From the NCBI GenBank assembly GCA_035447925.1, contig DAOTHY010000001.1, positions 62,001 to 126,000 of the forward strand: a DNA stretch of 64,000 bases. The letters run 5' to 3'. The position numbers and the translations under genes were made by a program. Source of the DNA: JASUTC01 sp035447925 (GTDB lineage Bacteria; Thermotogota; Thermotogae; MWEM01). The notes below the pieces were generated by a model. The model was given only the letters and a program-made list of their open reading frames with translations, was not told the DNA's origin and searched no databases. Positions 16,582-24,820 of this stretch are shown here, piece after piece. How positions within the stretch are numbered: the stretch's first letter is position 1; each line of letters begins with the position of its first letter.

Positions 16582-17211
16582 ATGGCAAGATATAGAGGTC
16601 CTCTGTGCAAATTGTGTAGAAGAGAAGGTAAAAAACTTTACCTTAAGGGAGACCGCTGTTTTAGTTATAAATGTGCTTTTGATAGAAGACCGTATGTACC
16701 GGGTCAACATGGACCAACATCACGAACAAAACTGACTCAATACGGTATGCAGCTTAGAACTAAACAAACTATGAAAAGAATATACGGTGTTTTGGAAAAA
16801 CAATTCAGAAATTATTTTGAAGAAGCAAGAAAAAAAGAAGGAGTTACCGGAGACAATTTGGTGAAGATTGTTGAATCCAGACTCGATAATACTGTATTTA
16901 GAATGGGATTTGCTCCTTCAAGGAATGTAGCTAGGCAATTAGTCACACATGGTCATTTCAAAATTAACGGCAAAAAAGCAACGATTCCATCTATGAGAGT
17001 AAAACCTAATGATGTTGTAGAATTAAAAGAAAAAAGTAGATCCCTGTCAGTTATCGGTGAAGCGATTGCAGCTGCAAAAGACAAAGGCACTGCACCCTGG
17101 TTAGACGTTAATTTTGACGCTTATCAGGCTCAATGCCTGAGATACCCAGAGATAGAAGAAGCAGGCCTGCCAGTTGATGTACAGTCGATAGTCGAATTGT
17201 ACTCGAAGTAA
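16582..17211 (+). CDS. rpsD: 30S ribosomal protein S4, zinc-binding form
   Basis: S4 is a primary 16S rRNA-binding assembly protein and, in enteric bacteria, the alpha-operon repressor. The 209-residue product has an N-terminal zinc motif (CKLC near residue 9, and Cys residues at CFSYKC near 26-31), followed by an S4 RNA-binding domain with RLDNTVFRMGFAPSRNVARQLV around residues 97-118. The ATG follows AAGGAGGTAG. A terminator-like hairpin comes 8 bases after its stop. Confidence 0.97.
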   Translation: MARYRGPLCKLCRREGKKLYLKGDRCFSYKCAFDRRPYVPGQHGPTSRTKLTQYGMQLRTKQTMKRIYGVLEKQFRNYFEEARKKEGVTGDNLVKIVESRLDNTVFRMGFAPSRNVARQLVTHGHFKINGKKATIPSMRVKPNDVVELKEKSRSLSVIGEAIAAAKDKGTAPWLDVNFDAYQAQCLRYPEIEEAGLPVDVQSIVELYSK

Positions 17212-17219
17212 TACCGAAT

Positions 17220-17247
17220 AAAGAAGGTCTTAAAAGGCCTTCTTTTG
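17220..17247 (+). terminator. Intrinsic terminator or attenuator between rpsD and rpoA
   Basis: AAAGAAGGTCT (17220-17230) pairs with AGGCCTTCTTT (17235-17245) with one G-T pair and a 4-base loop, and a short T-run follows. It lies inside the alpha gene set, 70 bases before rpoA, so it would lower rpoA-rplQ transcription unless read through. Confidence 0.65.
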
Positions 17248-17318
17248 AATTGATACAGACAAGTACAAGTCTGTAATGAGTTTAAGAAAATAAACTCTAC
17301 TGGGAGGGATCAAAAAGT

Positions 17319-18431
17319 ATGATTAAATATGTTATGCCTAAGAAATTAATCATAGAGGAAGAAAGAGAAGAAGGGGATTACCTGTATGGGCGTTTCTCCT
17401 TGTCTCCTTTAGAAAAGGGATTCTCAACAACCATTGGGAACTCTTTGAGAAGGGTTCTTTTATCTTCCATCATGTCTTTGGCAATAACCAGGATAAAAAT
17501 TCCTGACAAATTTCATGAATATGACACAATTGAAGGCGTAAAAGAGGATATTCTTGAAATTATCATGAATGTCAAACAGATTCAGCTTCGAAAAGAAATC
17601 AAATTAGATGAAATGGTGGAGTTGAAGATAAACAAAACGGGTCCCGGAATAGTGACTGCTGCAGATATAAAATGTCCTGCTGGTATCATCGTAACCAATC
17701 CGGATCATAAGATTGCAACTTTAAATGAAGATGCTGACTTCGAGATGTTTATGTATGCTGAAATGGGTAAAGGCTATGTACCGATTGCTGAATTTGAAGA
17801 AATAGATGATATTCAGATGATTCCTATTGATGGAATATTCAGTCCTGTAATGCGTGTGAATTTTAGGGATGAAGACGTTCGTGTGGGAAAAAAGACAGAC
17901 TATGATAAGCTGATACTAGAGATATGGACAAAGAAAAATATCACACCACGAGAAGCATTGCGTGCATCCTCTAATATTCTAATCGGACATTTTGAGAAAG
18001 TTCAGGAAAATCTTCCGGAATTGACTACAGTCGATATGATTTTTGAAAGCCCTGAAAAGCAGGAGAAAACTGATTATGATGATGATGATTTATTAATTAG
18101 TGATTCAGACTTGGCAGACAGCGACTCTTATATTGAACCGGAAGAAGAAAATGAAACAAACGATGAAGTGGAAGTTTCAGAAGTTGAGACTGATGATGAA
18201 GAAGAGGAAGTTCAATCAGGCGATGAAGATATTTCTGCTTTACCGATTGAACGATTGGAACTCTCGGTCAGATCGTTGAACTGTTTAAAGCGTGATAAGG
18301 TAAATACCATCGGTGATCTTCTCAATAGACCCATACAGGAACTTTTAAAAATCAGAAATTTTGGTAGGAAATCACTGACAGAAGTCAATGAGAAGCTTAG
18401 GGAAAAATTCGACATATCATTAGATATTTAG
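17319..18431 (+). CDS. rpoA: DNA-directed RNA polymerase subunit alpha
   Basis: The alpha dimer is the scaffold for RNA polymerase assembly and its C-terminal domain binds UP elements and activators. Residues 1-240 form the N-terminal domain with FSTTIGNSLRRVLLSSI (about residues 35-51). The C-terminal domain (about residues 306-370) has ELSVRSLNCLKRDKVNTIGD and two helix-hairpin-helix motifs. Between them is a linker of about 60 residues that is strongly acidic, making the protein 370 residues against the usual 310-340. The ATG follows TGGGAGGG. A short inverted repeat (ACAGAC/GTCTGT) and the terminator at 17220 are in its leader. Confidence 0.97.
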   Translation: MIKYVMPKKLIIEEEREEGDYLYGRFSLSPLEKGFSTTIGNSLRRVLLSSIMSLAITRIKIPDKFHEYDTIEGVKEDILEIIMNVKQIQLRKEIKLDEMVELKINKTGPGIVTAADIKCPAGIIVTNPDHKIATLNEDADFEMFMYAEMGKGYVPIAEFEEIDDIQMIPIDGIFSPVMRVNFRDEDVRVGKKTDYDKLILEIWTKKNITPREALRASSNILIGHFEKVQENLPELTTVDMIFESPEKQEKTDYDDDDLLISDSDLADSDSYIEPEEENETNDEVEVSEVETDDEEEEVQSGDEDISALPIERLELSVRSLNCLKRDKVNTIGDLLNRPIQELLKIRNFGRKSLTEVNEKLREKFDISLDI

Positions 18432-18490
18432 AATACTCCAATATTACTGCTCAAGGGTATTAATTACCCGAACAAGAAGGAGGAGGCAAA

Positions 18491-18847
18491 ATGAAACACA
18501 GAAACAAGCTTAAAAAATTATCAAGGCCCAGTGATCATAGAAAGGCTTTAATCAAGAACTTGATGAGATCGTTATTTGAGCACGGCAGTATTGTTACGAC
18601 TTTACCAAAGGCAAAAGCGGTAAGGCCCTTTGTAGAAAAGGTCATAACAAAAGGGAAAAGTGGATCGGTTCATTCCAGAAGATATATTTATTCTTACTTG
18701 GGTGACAGGAAATTAACCAACAAAGTGGTTGATGAAATTTCAAAGAAATTCCAAAGTCGACCAGGCGGTTATACAAGAATATTAAAGATGGGCCAGAGAA
18801 GGGGAGATGCAAGTGAAATTGCCCTCCTTCAGATATTAGACGAATAA
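18491..18847 (+). CDS. rplQ: 50S ribosomal protein L17
   Basis: L17 surrounds the exit tunnel and closes the alpha operon. The 118-residue product begins MKHRNKLKKLSRPSDHRKAL and has the family signature LMRSLFEHGSIVTTLPKAKAVRP. The ATG follows AAGGAGGAGG. It is followed after 17 bases by a strong intrinsic terminator, marking the end of the ribosomal block. Confidence 0.97.
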   Translation: MKHRNKLKKLSRPSDHRKALIKNLMRSLFEHGSIVTTLPKAKAVRPFVEKVITKGKSGSVHSRRYIYSYLGDRKLTNKVVDEISKKFQSRPGGYTRILKMGQRRGDASEIALLQILDE

Positions 18848-18864
18848 TATTTTTTAATTGGATG

Positions 18865-18893
18865 AAGGACGGTCTTAATGACCGTCCTTTTTC
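18865..18893 (+). terminator. Intrinsic terminator of the ribosomal block
   Basis: AAGGACGGTC (18865-18874) and GACCGTCCTT (18880-18889) form a perfect 10-base-pair stem with a 5-base loop, followed by TTTT. It stands between rplQ and the rodA-like gene. Confidence 0.9.
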
Positions 18894-18905
18894 ACAGGTG
18901 CGGTT

Positions 18906-20003
18906 ATGTTAACAAAGAAGAGATTGACAGTTTTTTCCATATTCATTATTTTAATATTCCTTTCGCTGACTTTCATGGGGTACTTCAATTTAGAAAGCGC
19001 TGTGATTAATTCGAGATACATGCGCTTACCACATTTACAAATCAACTGGATTTTAATAGCTGTTTTTGCGCTGTTTTTGACTGTTTATATAATGCAAAAA
19101 ATAAATGTCGAAAGATTGATGCTGCCAGGTTACATTGTTTTCTTAGTTTTGCTTATGCTGCTGTTATTAGTCGGTGAAAAATGGGGTGGTTCTAAAAGAT
19201 GGTTTTCAACACCGTTTGGCGGACTGCAACCTTCTGAGTTTGTTAAACCTTATATAATCCTCTTATTTTCATACATATACTCGAGCGCATCGGACTGTTC
19301 CAAAATGTCAGTGATCAATGCCATTTTGTTATTTCCGTTAGTTGGTTTGATCGTTTTAGAACCGGATTTCGGGACCGGTATGGTGTTTGTCTTTTCTTTC
19401 TTAATATACTATCTTTTAGCAGAAAAAAACAAAAAAAGAATAATGGTGTTTTTCTTGTTTTTGCTTATCATTCTGTTTTTGGTATATTCATTTGGCTTAA
19501 AGCCCTATCAAAAAGAGCGAATAAACGCATTTTTTAATCCATCAAAAAATCCTGATACCTATTATCATACACAACAGTCCATTACGATGGTTGCATCGGG
19601 AGGAGTTTTTGGTAAAGGATATCAAAGAGGATTGGGAAACCTTTATGGTTATATCCCAGCAGATCATACGGATTTTGTGTTAGCTGTTTTTGCTGAAGAG
19701 GAAGGATTTCTTGGAATGATGATCTTTTATATCCTATGGTTTGTTTTGTTTCTGATAATCCTTACCTTAATACGTATCAGGAAAGGACTTAAGAAATGGA
19801 TTTCAGTCGGGGTATTCTCAATATTCTTTATTCAGTTCACGATTAATGTTGGAATGGTTATTGGTCTTTTGCCTGTTACCGGTTTACCCTTACCTTATTT
19901 TACATATGGGGGAAGTTCTACTCTGTCAAATGCCATCATCACTGGTTTATTATTGTTCTCATCTCTGAACGATGAGAGGAAAATGGAGGTGTTATTACGC
20001 TGA
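18906..20003 (+). CDS. rodA: SEDS-family peptidoglycan glycosyltransferase, RodA-like
   Basis: SEDS proteins polymerise lipid II into glycan strands, RodA for cell elongation and FtsW for division. The 365-residue product has about ten hydrophobic segments and the family motifs KRWFSTPFGGLQPSEFVK (about residues 98-115), EPDFGTG, and the C-terminal GLLPVTGLPLPYFTYGGSS (about residues 319-337). RodA is favoured over FtsW by motif wording, but the choice is from memory. There is no penicillin-binding protein partner next to it. The ATG follows AGGTG and lies 12 bases after the terminator. The stop codon TGA overlaps the likely CTG start of the next gene. Confidence 0.88.
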   Translation: MLTKKRLTVFSIFIILIFLSLTFMGYFNLESAVINSRYMRLPHLQINWILIAVFALFLTVYIMQKINVERLMLPGYIVFLVLLMLLLLVGEKWGGSKRWFSTPFGGLQPSEFVKPYIILLFSYIYSSASDCSKMSVINAILLFPLVGLIVLEPDFGTGMVFVFSFLIYYLLAEKNKKRIMVFFLFLLIILFLVYSFGLKPYQKERINAFFNPSKNPDTYYHTQQSITMVASGGVFGKGYQRGLGNLYGYIPADHTDFVLAVFAEEEGFLGMMIFYILWFVLFLIILTLIRIRKGLKKWISVGVFSIFFIQFTINVGMVIGLLPVTGLPLPYFTYGGSSTLSNAIITGLLLFSSLNDERKMEVLLR

Positions 20004-20335
20004 AAAGCCTTCCTGATTGTGAAACGGAACAAAAAGTTCTCAGTTTGCTATCTTTTGCCAGTCGTATGGGAACATTGATATACGGAAAAGAGAAACTGGA
20101 AAGGTACTTATTTTCAAAAGGAGATAAGATCATGTTCATAGCCTCTGATTCTTCCTTAAATACAAGAAAATATTGGCTTAACAAATGTAACCAAAACCAC
20201 ATTGATCTCTTCATCCTTAAATGTCAGTCAAAAAAATCTCTGGCAGAAAGATTAGGGAAAAAAGAATTAAGTGTGGTTAGTACATCAAATCAAGACATTG
20301 TTAATGGTATCAGACAAATGATGAGGAAAGATTAG
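20000..20335 (+). CDS. L7Ae/YlxQ-like RNA-binding protein, probable CTG start
   Basis: The predicted product resembles the bacterial L7Ae-family proteins (YbxF, YlxQ), which bind kink-turn RNA. It has the family pattern VLSLLSFASRMGTLIYGKE followed by IMFIASDSSLNTRK. The only usual start in frame, TTG at 20045, would remove the KVLS part of this conserved segment. Upstream, GGAGGTG (19985-19991) is followed after 8 bases by CTG at 20000, which overlaps the rodA stop as CTGA; this gives 111 residues. ATT (19994) and ACG (19997) are less likely alternatives. Function in this operon is unknown. Confidence 0.7.
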   Translation: MKSLPDCETEQKVLSLLSFASRMGTLIYGKEKLERYLFSKGDKIMFIASDSSLNTRKYWLNKCNQNHIDLFILKCQSKKSLAERLGKKELSVVSTSNQDIVNGIRQMMRKD

Positions 20336-21243
20336 TGTTTGGATATATTCGGCCTATAAAAAATGAATTCGAAAATTATCTTTTTAAAGCTCAGTATTGT
20401 TGCCTTTGTAAAGTTCTTGGTCGGCAATACGGTTTTTTTTCAAGGAATATTTTATCTTTTGATATCACCTTTCTTGCTCTAATGCTGCACGCTTTGAGTA
20501 AACATGTTTTTGTATACCGTTACGAATCTTGTATCATGCATCCAATTAACAAAAGGCGTGTTAAGAAACCTAATCAAATTGACTTTTCATGTGCTGAAAT
20601 TACGGTGTTTTTAGCAAAGAAAAAAATTGAAGATAATATCAAGGATGAGAAAAACCTTAAGCGACTTTTTTATCGATTTCTTAATCATATTCCTTTCAGC
20701 TGGAATGATCAGCTTACACTTGAAAATAACCCTTTAAATAGGTTATTTTCAGATTTTGATGCCATGGAAGCGTTGAAACACATTGGTTCGGACCAGTTAT
20801 CAAATCAGTTTGGGAAGATTCTCGAACATATCATTCTATACACCTCAGAACGAACTCAAACATTATTGCCCGAACAGACAACTCATTTTGCTTTTTTGAT
20901 AGGAAAACTCATCTATTTGTTGGATGCATTTGAAGATATTGAACGGGACCTGAAAAGCTGGAAATATAATCCTCTTATCTTTGAGAATAAGGAAATTATT
21001 CTATCTTATCCCAAAAAGCATGATGCGGCATTGTTCATTCGAAAAGAAGAAAGGTGGCGACTCTTTCTGTTGCTTGATCATATTCAATATCTGTATTCGT
21101 TTTTGAGAGAATTTCTTGGTGTCTATATGACAGAAATTGATGGTATAATATCGAAGTCGTTGCCTGCAATGATTAACAAAGTGATCAAAGATGATACTAA
21201 TCAAGCGGAAAAAGGTGATTTTCATGAATCAAGACCCTTATAA
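20335..21243 (+). CDS. DUF5685-like protein of unknown function
   Basis: The 302-residue product begins MFGYIRPIKNEFENYLFKA with AQYCCLCKVLGRQYG (about residues 19-33) and SFDITFLALML, which I recognise as the DUF5685 pattern. It is soluble, without a signal peptide, and helix-rich, with conserved cysteines (CCLC, SCIMHP, FSCAE) that could hold a metal. Residues 195-205 read LIYLLDAFEDIERD, a diacidic helix reminiscent of metal or prenyl-diphosphate sites, but this is speculative. It starts with GTG at 20335, one base inside the preceding stop, and overlaps the J-domain gene by 20 bases. In other genomes DUF5685 genes often neighbour J-domain genes, as here. Confidence 0.7.
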   Translation: MFGYIRPIKNEFENYLFKAQYCCLCKVLGRQYGFFSRNILSFDITFLALMLHALSKHVFVYRYESCIMHPINKRRVKKPNQIDFSCAEITVFLAKKKIEDNIKDEKNLKRLFYRFLNHIPFSWNDQLTLENNPLNRLFSDFDAMEALKHIGSDQLSNQFGKILEHIILYTSERTQTLLPEQTTHFAFLIGKLIYLLDAFEDIERDLKSWKYNPLIFENKEIILSYPKKHDAALFIRKEERWRLFLLLDHIQYLYSFLREFLGVYMTEIDGIISKSLPAMINKVIKDDTNQAEKGDFHESRPL

Positions 21244-21841
21244 GATTTTAAATATCAATCATAATGCTACCAAAAAAGAGATAAAAGAGGCTTACAACAA
21301 ATTAGTCAAGCAATATCACCCAGATTATTATAAAGAAAAACATATGAAAGAGTTGGCAGAGCAGAAAATGAAGGAAATAAATGAAGCTTACGATTACGTT
21401 GTCAACAATGGAAATACAAAACAATACGATTATGATTCAGAATACACACAGTCAAGTTCTAATTCACAAAATCAATCCTCCGGATACGATTATGGTTATA
21501 TACGAAATTTAATTCAGTCCGGTCGTTTCAACGAGGCGAGGAATATTCTGAATGAAATAAAAGTAAGAGATGCAGAATGGTTCTATTTAATGGGTGTAGT
21601 AGAGATTTCCATGGGAAATTATAATCAAGGTAGAGTTTACTTTGAAAAGGCGATCAGACTGGACCCGCAGAATCAGGAATATCAAGCAGCTTATAGACAA
21701 ACTGTAAATGGCTATTTTTTCTCCAGAAGAGCGGGGCATGCCAGAACTGACACAGACACCTGTTGTCAGGTATGTGCAACCTTATGGTGTTTGGATTGTT
21801 GTTGTGAATGTTCCGGCGGAGACTTTATAACCTGTTGCTAA
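21224..21841 (+). CDS. J-domain protein with cysteine-rich C-terminus
   Basis: J domains stimulate the ATPase of Hsp70. The first 65 residues form one: MNQDPYKILNINHNATKKEI, then the HPD tripeptide in KQYHPDYYK. A Ser/Gln/Tyr-rich linker (about residues 68-100) leads to a TPR-like region (FNEARNILNEI, GNYNQGRVYFEKAIRLDP) and a tail of about 30 residues with nine or more cysteines, including CCQVC, CLDCCCEC and a final CC. It lacks the DnaJ Gly/Phe region, central zinc fingers and client domain, so it is a specialised co-chaperone, not DnaJ. The ATG follows AAAGGTGA inside the DUF5685 gene. Confidence 0.85.
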   Translation: MNQDPYKILNINHNATKKEIKEAYNKLVKQYHPDYYKEKHMKELAEQKMKEINEAYDYVVNNGNTKQYDYDSEYTQSSSNSQNQSSGYDYGYIRNLIQSGRFNEARNILNEIKVRDAEWFYLMGVVEISMGNYNQGRVYFEKAIRLDPQNQEYQAAYRQTVNGYFFSRRAGHARTDTDTCCQVCATLWCLDCCCECSGGDFITCC

Positions 21842-21870
21842 AATTCAAGTAAATGAAAGGGGAGTAAAAT

Positions 21871-22275
21871 ATGGATATGTCCTTGGAAGAGATTATGACT
21901 ATTCTCATTTCAAGAATTGAGGGGTTAAACGCATCGGTCGAAGACCTTCGATTTAGAATGAATATTATTGGTTCTGCTTTAGCGGATAGTGAAGCGATCA
22001 ACAAAGAGACTGTAAGAGTTGCTGTCAGGAAGCAATTGAACATTATGAAATATTTAGGTTCTGCAGAAAATGTCGACTACAATACCGTTGAAGGATTAAC
22101 TGAAAGTATTATGAATTGGTTTAACGCAGATATGTCGGCTATTAAAGCCGAATATGAGGCATATGAAAAGTTGATGGAAGAGACTCAGGAAAAAATGAAA
22201 AAGGAAACGCAGAGAATTGAAATAGCCGGCGCAGGCTCTTTAGGAGATTTGAAAGGAAAGAACATTATACATTAG
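21871..22275 (+). CDS. Hypothetical coiled-coil protein
   Basis: Not recognised. The 134-residue product is acidic, mostly helical and has heptad-like stretches in SRIEGLNASVEDLRFRMNII (about residues 14-33) and EAYEKLMEETQEKMKKETQR (about 95-114). There is no signal peptide or membrane segment. A good site, AAGGGGAG, precedes the ATG by 6 bases, so it is likely translated. It lies 29 bases after the J-domain gene and 9 bases before the ABC ATPase start, and may work with one of them. Confidence 0.65.
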   Translation: MDMSLEEIMTILISRIEGLNASVEDLRFRMNIIGSALADSEAINKETVRVAVRKQLNIMKYLGSAENVDYNTVEGLTESIMNWFNADMSAIKAEYEAYEKLMEETQEKMKKETQRIEIAGAGSLGDLKGKNIIH

Positions 22276-22284
22276 GTGGTTTTT

Positions 22285-23232
22285 TTGGGAGAACCTTTAG
22301 ATGTTGAGATAAACCGAATCGGTAAAAAATTTGGTAAGATACAAGCTCTAAAAAATGTTTCCTTTAGCTTTAACAAAGGAGAAATATTTGGATTATTAGG
22401 CCCTAATGGTGCTGGTAAAACCACTTTAGTCAGGATCATGACAACAATATTGGAGCCTGATGAGGGATCCATTACTTTATTCGGAAAAAACATTCATAAG
22501 AGAAGAAAAGGGATTCGTCAGATCATCGGTTATGTACCCGCATCGATCATTTTATACCCGCATTTAAGCGCACATGAGAATTTGATCCATTCTGCAAGTT
22601 TATATGGCATGGGAAAACGCAAAGCTCATGAAGCTATTGAGTATCTTTTAACCAAATTTGATTTGTGGGATTGGCGAAATGAAAAGATCAGAAATTTTTC
22701 ATCTGGAATGGCGCAAAAAATTAATATCTGCAGGGGGATTTTGCATGAGCCTCAGTTACTGATTCTTGACGAACCGACGAATGGATTGGATCCTAAATCT
22801 CGTCAGGTGGTCAGAGATTTTATTTTGGAAATTAACTCCACAGGCACAACCGTCTTGCTGACTACTCATGTCATGTGGTCTGTAGAAGAGATTTGTAAAA
22901 GAGTAGCCATTATTGATAAGGGAAATTTAATAGCCATTGATGATATTTCAAACCTAAAATCTTCTGAAATGCGTAAAAAAGATAGTATCAAAGTAACTGT
23001 CTCAGGTTTTGTTGAAAATCAAAAAAAATTTGAGAAACTCATGATCACTAATTGGATTTTGGATGTCAAACACGAAGATCAAAAGAATTACGTCTTTACT
23101 ATCAATGGAAGTGGAAAAGTGAAAGAATTACAACAATTACTTTTGGAAACCTTTTCAACGATAGAAAACATCAAAATCAACGAACCAACTTTGGAAGATG
23201 TGTTTATTTCCTTAACTAAGAGGATAAATTAA
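22285..23232 (+). CDS. ABC transporter ATP-binding protein (DrrA/NatA-like)
   Basis: The 315-residue product is an ABC ATPase with Walker A GPNGAGKTT (about residues 37-45), signature FSSGMAQKI (a variant of LSGGQ), Walker B LLILDEPTNG and the switch His in LTTHVMWSVEE. A C-terminal domain of about 90 residues follows, as in exporter-type ATPases of the NatA/DrrA group. TTG at 22285 is chosen as start because AGGTGG precedes it by 5 bases; a GTG at 22276 overlaps that site. No membrane permease gene is adjacent, so its partner is either elsewhere or one of the unusual membrane proteins downstream. Confidence 0.85.
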   Translation: MGEPLDVEINRIGKKFGKIQALKNVSFSFNKGEIFGLLGPNGAGKTTLVRIMTTILEPDEGSITLFGKNIHKRRKGIRQIIGYVPASIILYPHLSAHENLIHSASLYGMGKRKAHEAIEYLLTKFDLWDWRNEKIRNFSSGMAQKINICRGILHEPQLLILDEPTNGLDPKSRQVVRDFILEINSTGTTVLLTTHVMWSVEEICKRVAIIDKGNLIAIDDISNLKSSEMRKKDSIKVTVSGFVENQKKFEKLMITNWILDVKHEDQKNYVFTINGSGKVKELQQLLLETFSTIENIKINEPTLEDVFISLTKRIN

Positions 23233-23246
23233 ACTGGAGGTGTAAC

Positions 23247-24812
23247 ATGAGAAGAGTTATTTTAGGTTTTTTAGTTCTTTTAGCACTTGTAACGGTTCAG
23301 TTTGCGGATGTAGCGGACTATATTCCTTCTGATTCTGTGTTTGCTTTTACATCAGTGAATAACCAAGAGAATTATGCAAAATTGAAGGAACAAACAGTTT
23401 TTGGTCTGCTGCTTAGAGATATGGGTTTGGAAGGGATGTTATCCCAACAAGTTGAGAGCATGAAATATGCTGATCCTGAATTTCAGTCAGCAAATGTATG
23501 GGCTCTTTTAAAAGGAGATATTGGACTGTTTGTCGCCGGTGAAATCAATTACGAAGCGCTGGCGCAAATGGATGAGATGTCAGACCCTGAAGCCTTGATG
23601 TATATGGATCCAATGATGGCACTAGGGCCAGTTATGGAATCAATAGAAGATCTTAATTTTGCTTTGATTTTACAACCTACCGCAAGTCCAAAAGATGTTT
23701 TAAAAACGTTGGGCAAGCTCCTTCAAATGGAACTTCAGTTTGGAGCTAATGGGCCAGTTGTTATCGCCGAAGATAACGGACATCTATTGGTTGCAATGGA
23801 TCAAGAATCAATTGATATGGCTTTGAACGCAAAAAATAATAGTATCAAATCGAATGCTGTTTTTTCAAGTCTCTATCAAGATGACAATTGGATGGTATTC
23901 TATAACGGCAAAATGGACACTCAAAAAATGATGGAAGCGATGCAAAAAAGTTCCGGAATGGAGCTTGATTTTGATTTAAGTGAAAAAGTTGAAATGGAAT
24001 ACGGATGGACAAAGGGCTATATCAATAATGGTTTGGTGTTAGAATCTTTTAATCAGTATAATTATAAAGATCTTGAATTTAAAAACATGGCTATTAATAC
24101 AGGAAATACACAGTCTGCCTTGATTGAAAAGATGAATGTTCCCGGTTTTGTCCGAGGAGTTATGGCTTTAAGAAATATGGATAAGATTTGGACGATCATG
24201 GATCCACTGATGAGAAATCTTTTTACGCAAGCCATGGAAATGAGCGGCGAAGAAATGCCGCCTGAAGCAATTGATATGATTTTGAACCTCATGGAAAGTT
24301 GGACCGGAGAGATGCGATTAAGCTTAGATGTCAGCATGACAGACAGTGGGGAGATGGCAGTAGATCTGTATGCTGATCTTGGAACCACTGATATGGCTTA
24401 CATTGAACAAATGATTGTTTCATCTGGTGAAACGCTTAATGCTGTAAACGGCTTGAAATATCTGAAATTATCAGGCGAAATGGAAGAAGAGACTGATCCA
24501 TATTTGGAAGAGTACGGTTCAGGTGAATTTGATCCTTATATGATATTGGATCAAAACAAAATAGTGATTTCTACGATAAAGCCTGAAAATCTGCATAATA
24601 AACTCTCTGAAACAAAATCTATCACTTCAAATAGTCAATTTGCCAGTATGAGCAATGAGTTTAAAACGGTTGATTATTATTATGGACTAATGTTTGTTGA
24701 TATCAGTGATATTTTGACAAGTTTGTTAGGCATGCCTTATCCTTCAGCAATATATGTAGAAGTTGGTGTGAATAACGACGGAGATTCGCAATCAGTATTT
24801 GTCATTAAGTAA
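23247..24812 (+). CDS. DUF3352-like exported protein
   Basis: The 521-residue product begins with a signal peptide (MRRVILGFLVLLALVTVQF, then ADVADYIPSDSVFAFTS). The pattern of a large exported protein opening with IPSDSVFAF and repeated statements of the type GDIGLFVAGE, DLNFALILQP and LVAMDQESIDMA is that of the DUF3352 family, whose function is unknown. It is methionine-rich and acidic with no catalytic motif seen. The ATG follows ACTGGAGGTG. The next gene begins 8 bases after its stop. Confidence 0.7.
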   Translation: MRRVILGFLVLLALVTVQFADVADYIPSDSVFAFTSVNNQENYAKLKEQTVFGLLLRDMGLEGMLSQQVESMKYADPEFQSANVWALLKGDIGLFVAGEINYEALAQMDEMSDPEALMYMDPMMALGPVMESIEDLNFALILQPTASPKDVLKTLGKLLQMELQFGANGPVVIAEDNGHLLVAMDQESIDMALNAKNNSIKSNAVFSSLYQDDNWMVFYNGKMDTQKMMEAMQKSSGMELDFDLSEKVEMEYGWTKGYINNGLVLESFNQYNYKDLEFKNMAINTGNTQSALIEKMNVPGFVRGVMALRNMDKIWTIMDPLMRNLFTQAMEMSGEEMPPEAIDMILNLMESWTGEMRLSLDVSMTDSGEMAVDLYADLGTTDMAYIEQMIVSSGETLNAVNGLKYLKLSGEMEEETDPYLEEYGSGEFDPYMILDQNKIVISTIKPENLHNKLSETKSITSNSQFASMSNEFKTVDYYYGLMFVDISDILTSLLGMPYPSAIYVEVGVNNDGDSQSVFVIK

Positions 24813-24820
24813 GGTTGAAG

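Noticed and set aside
24062..24388. 108-codon open frame antisense to the DUF3352-like gene
   Set aside because: No ribosome binding site or family pattern; explained by codon bias of the gene on the other strand. The same applies to other antisense frames over ribosomal genes and fusA.
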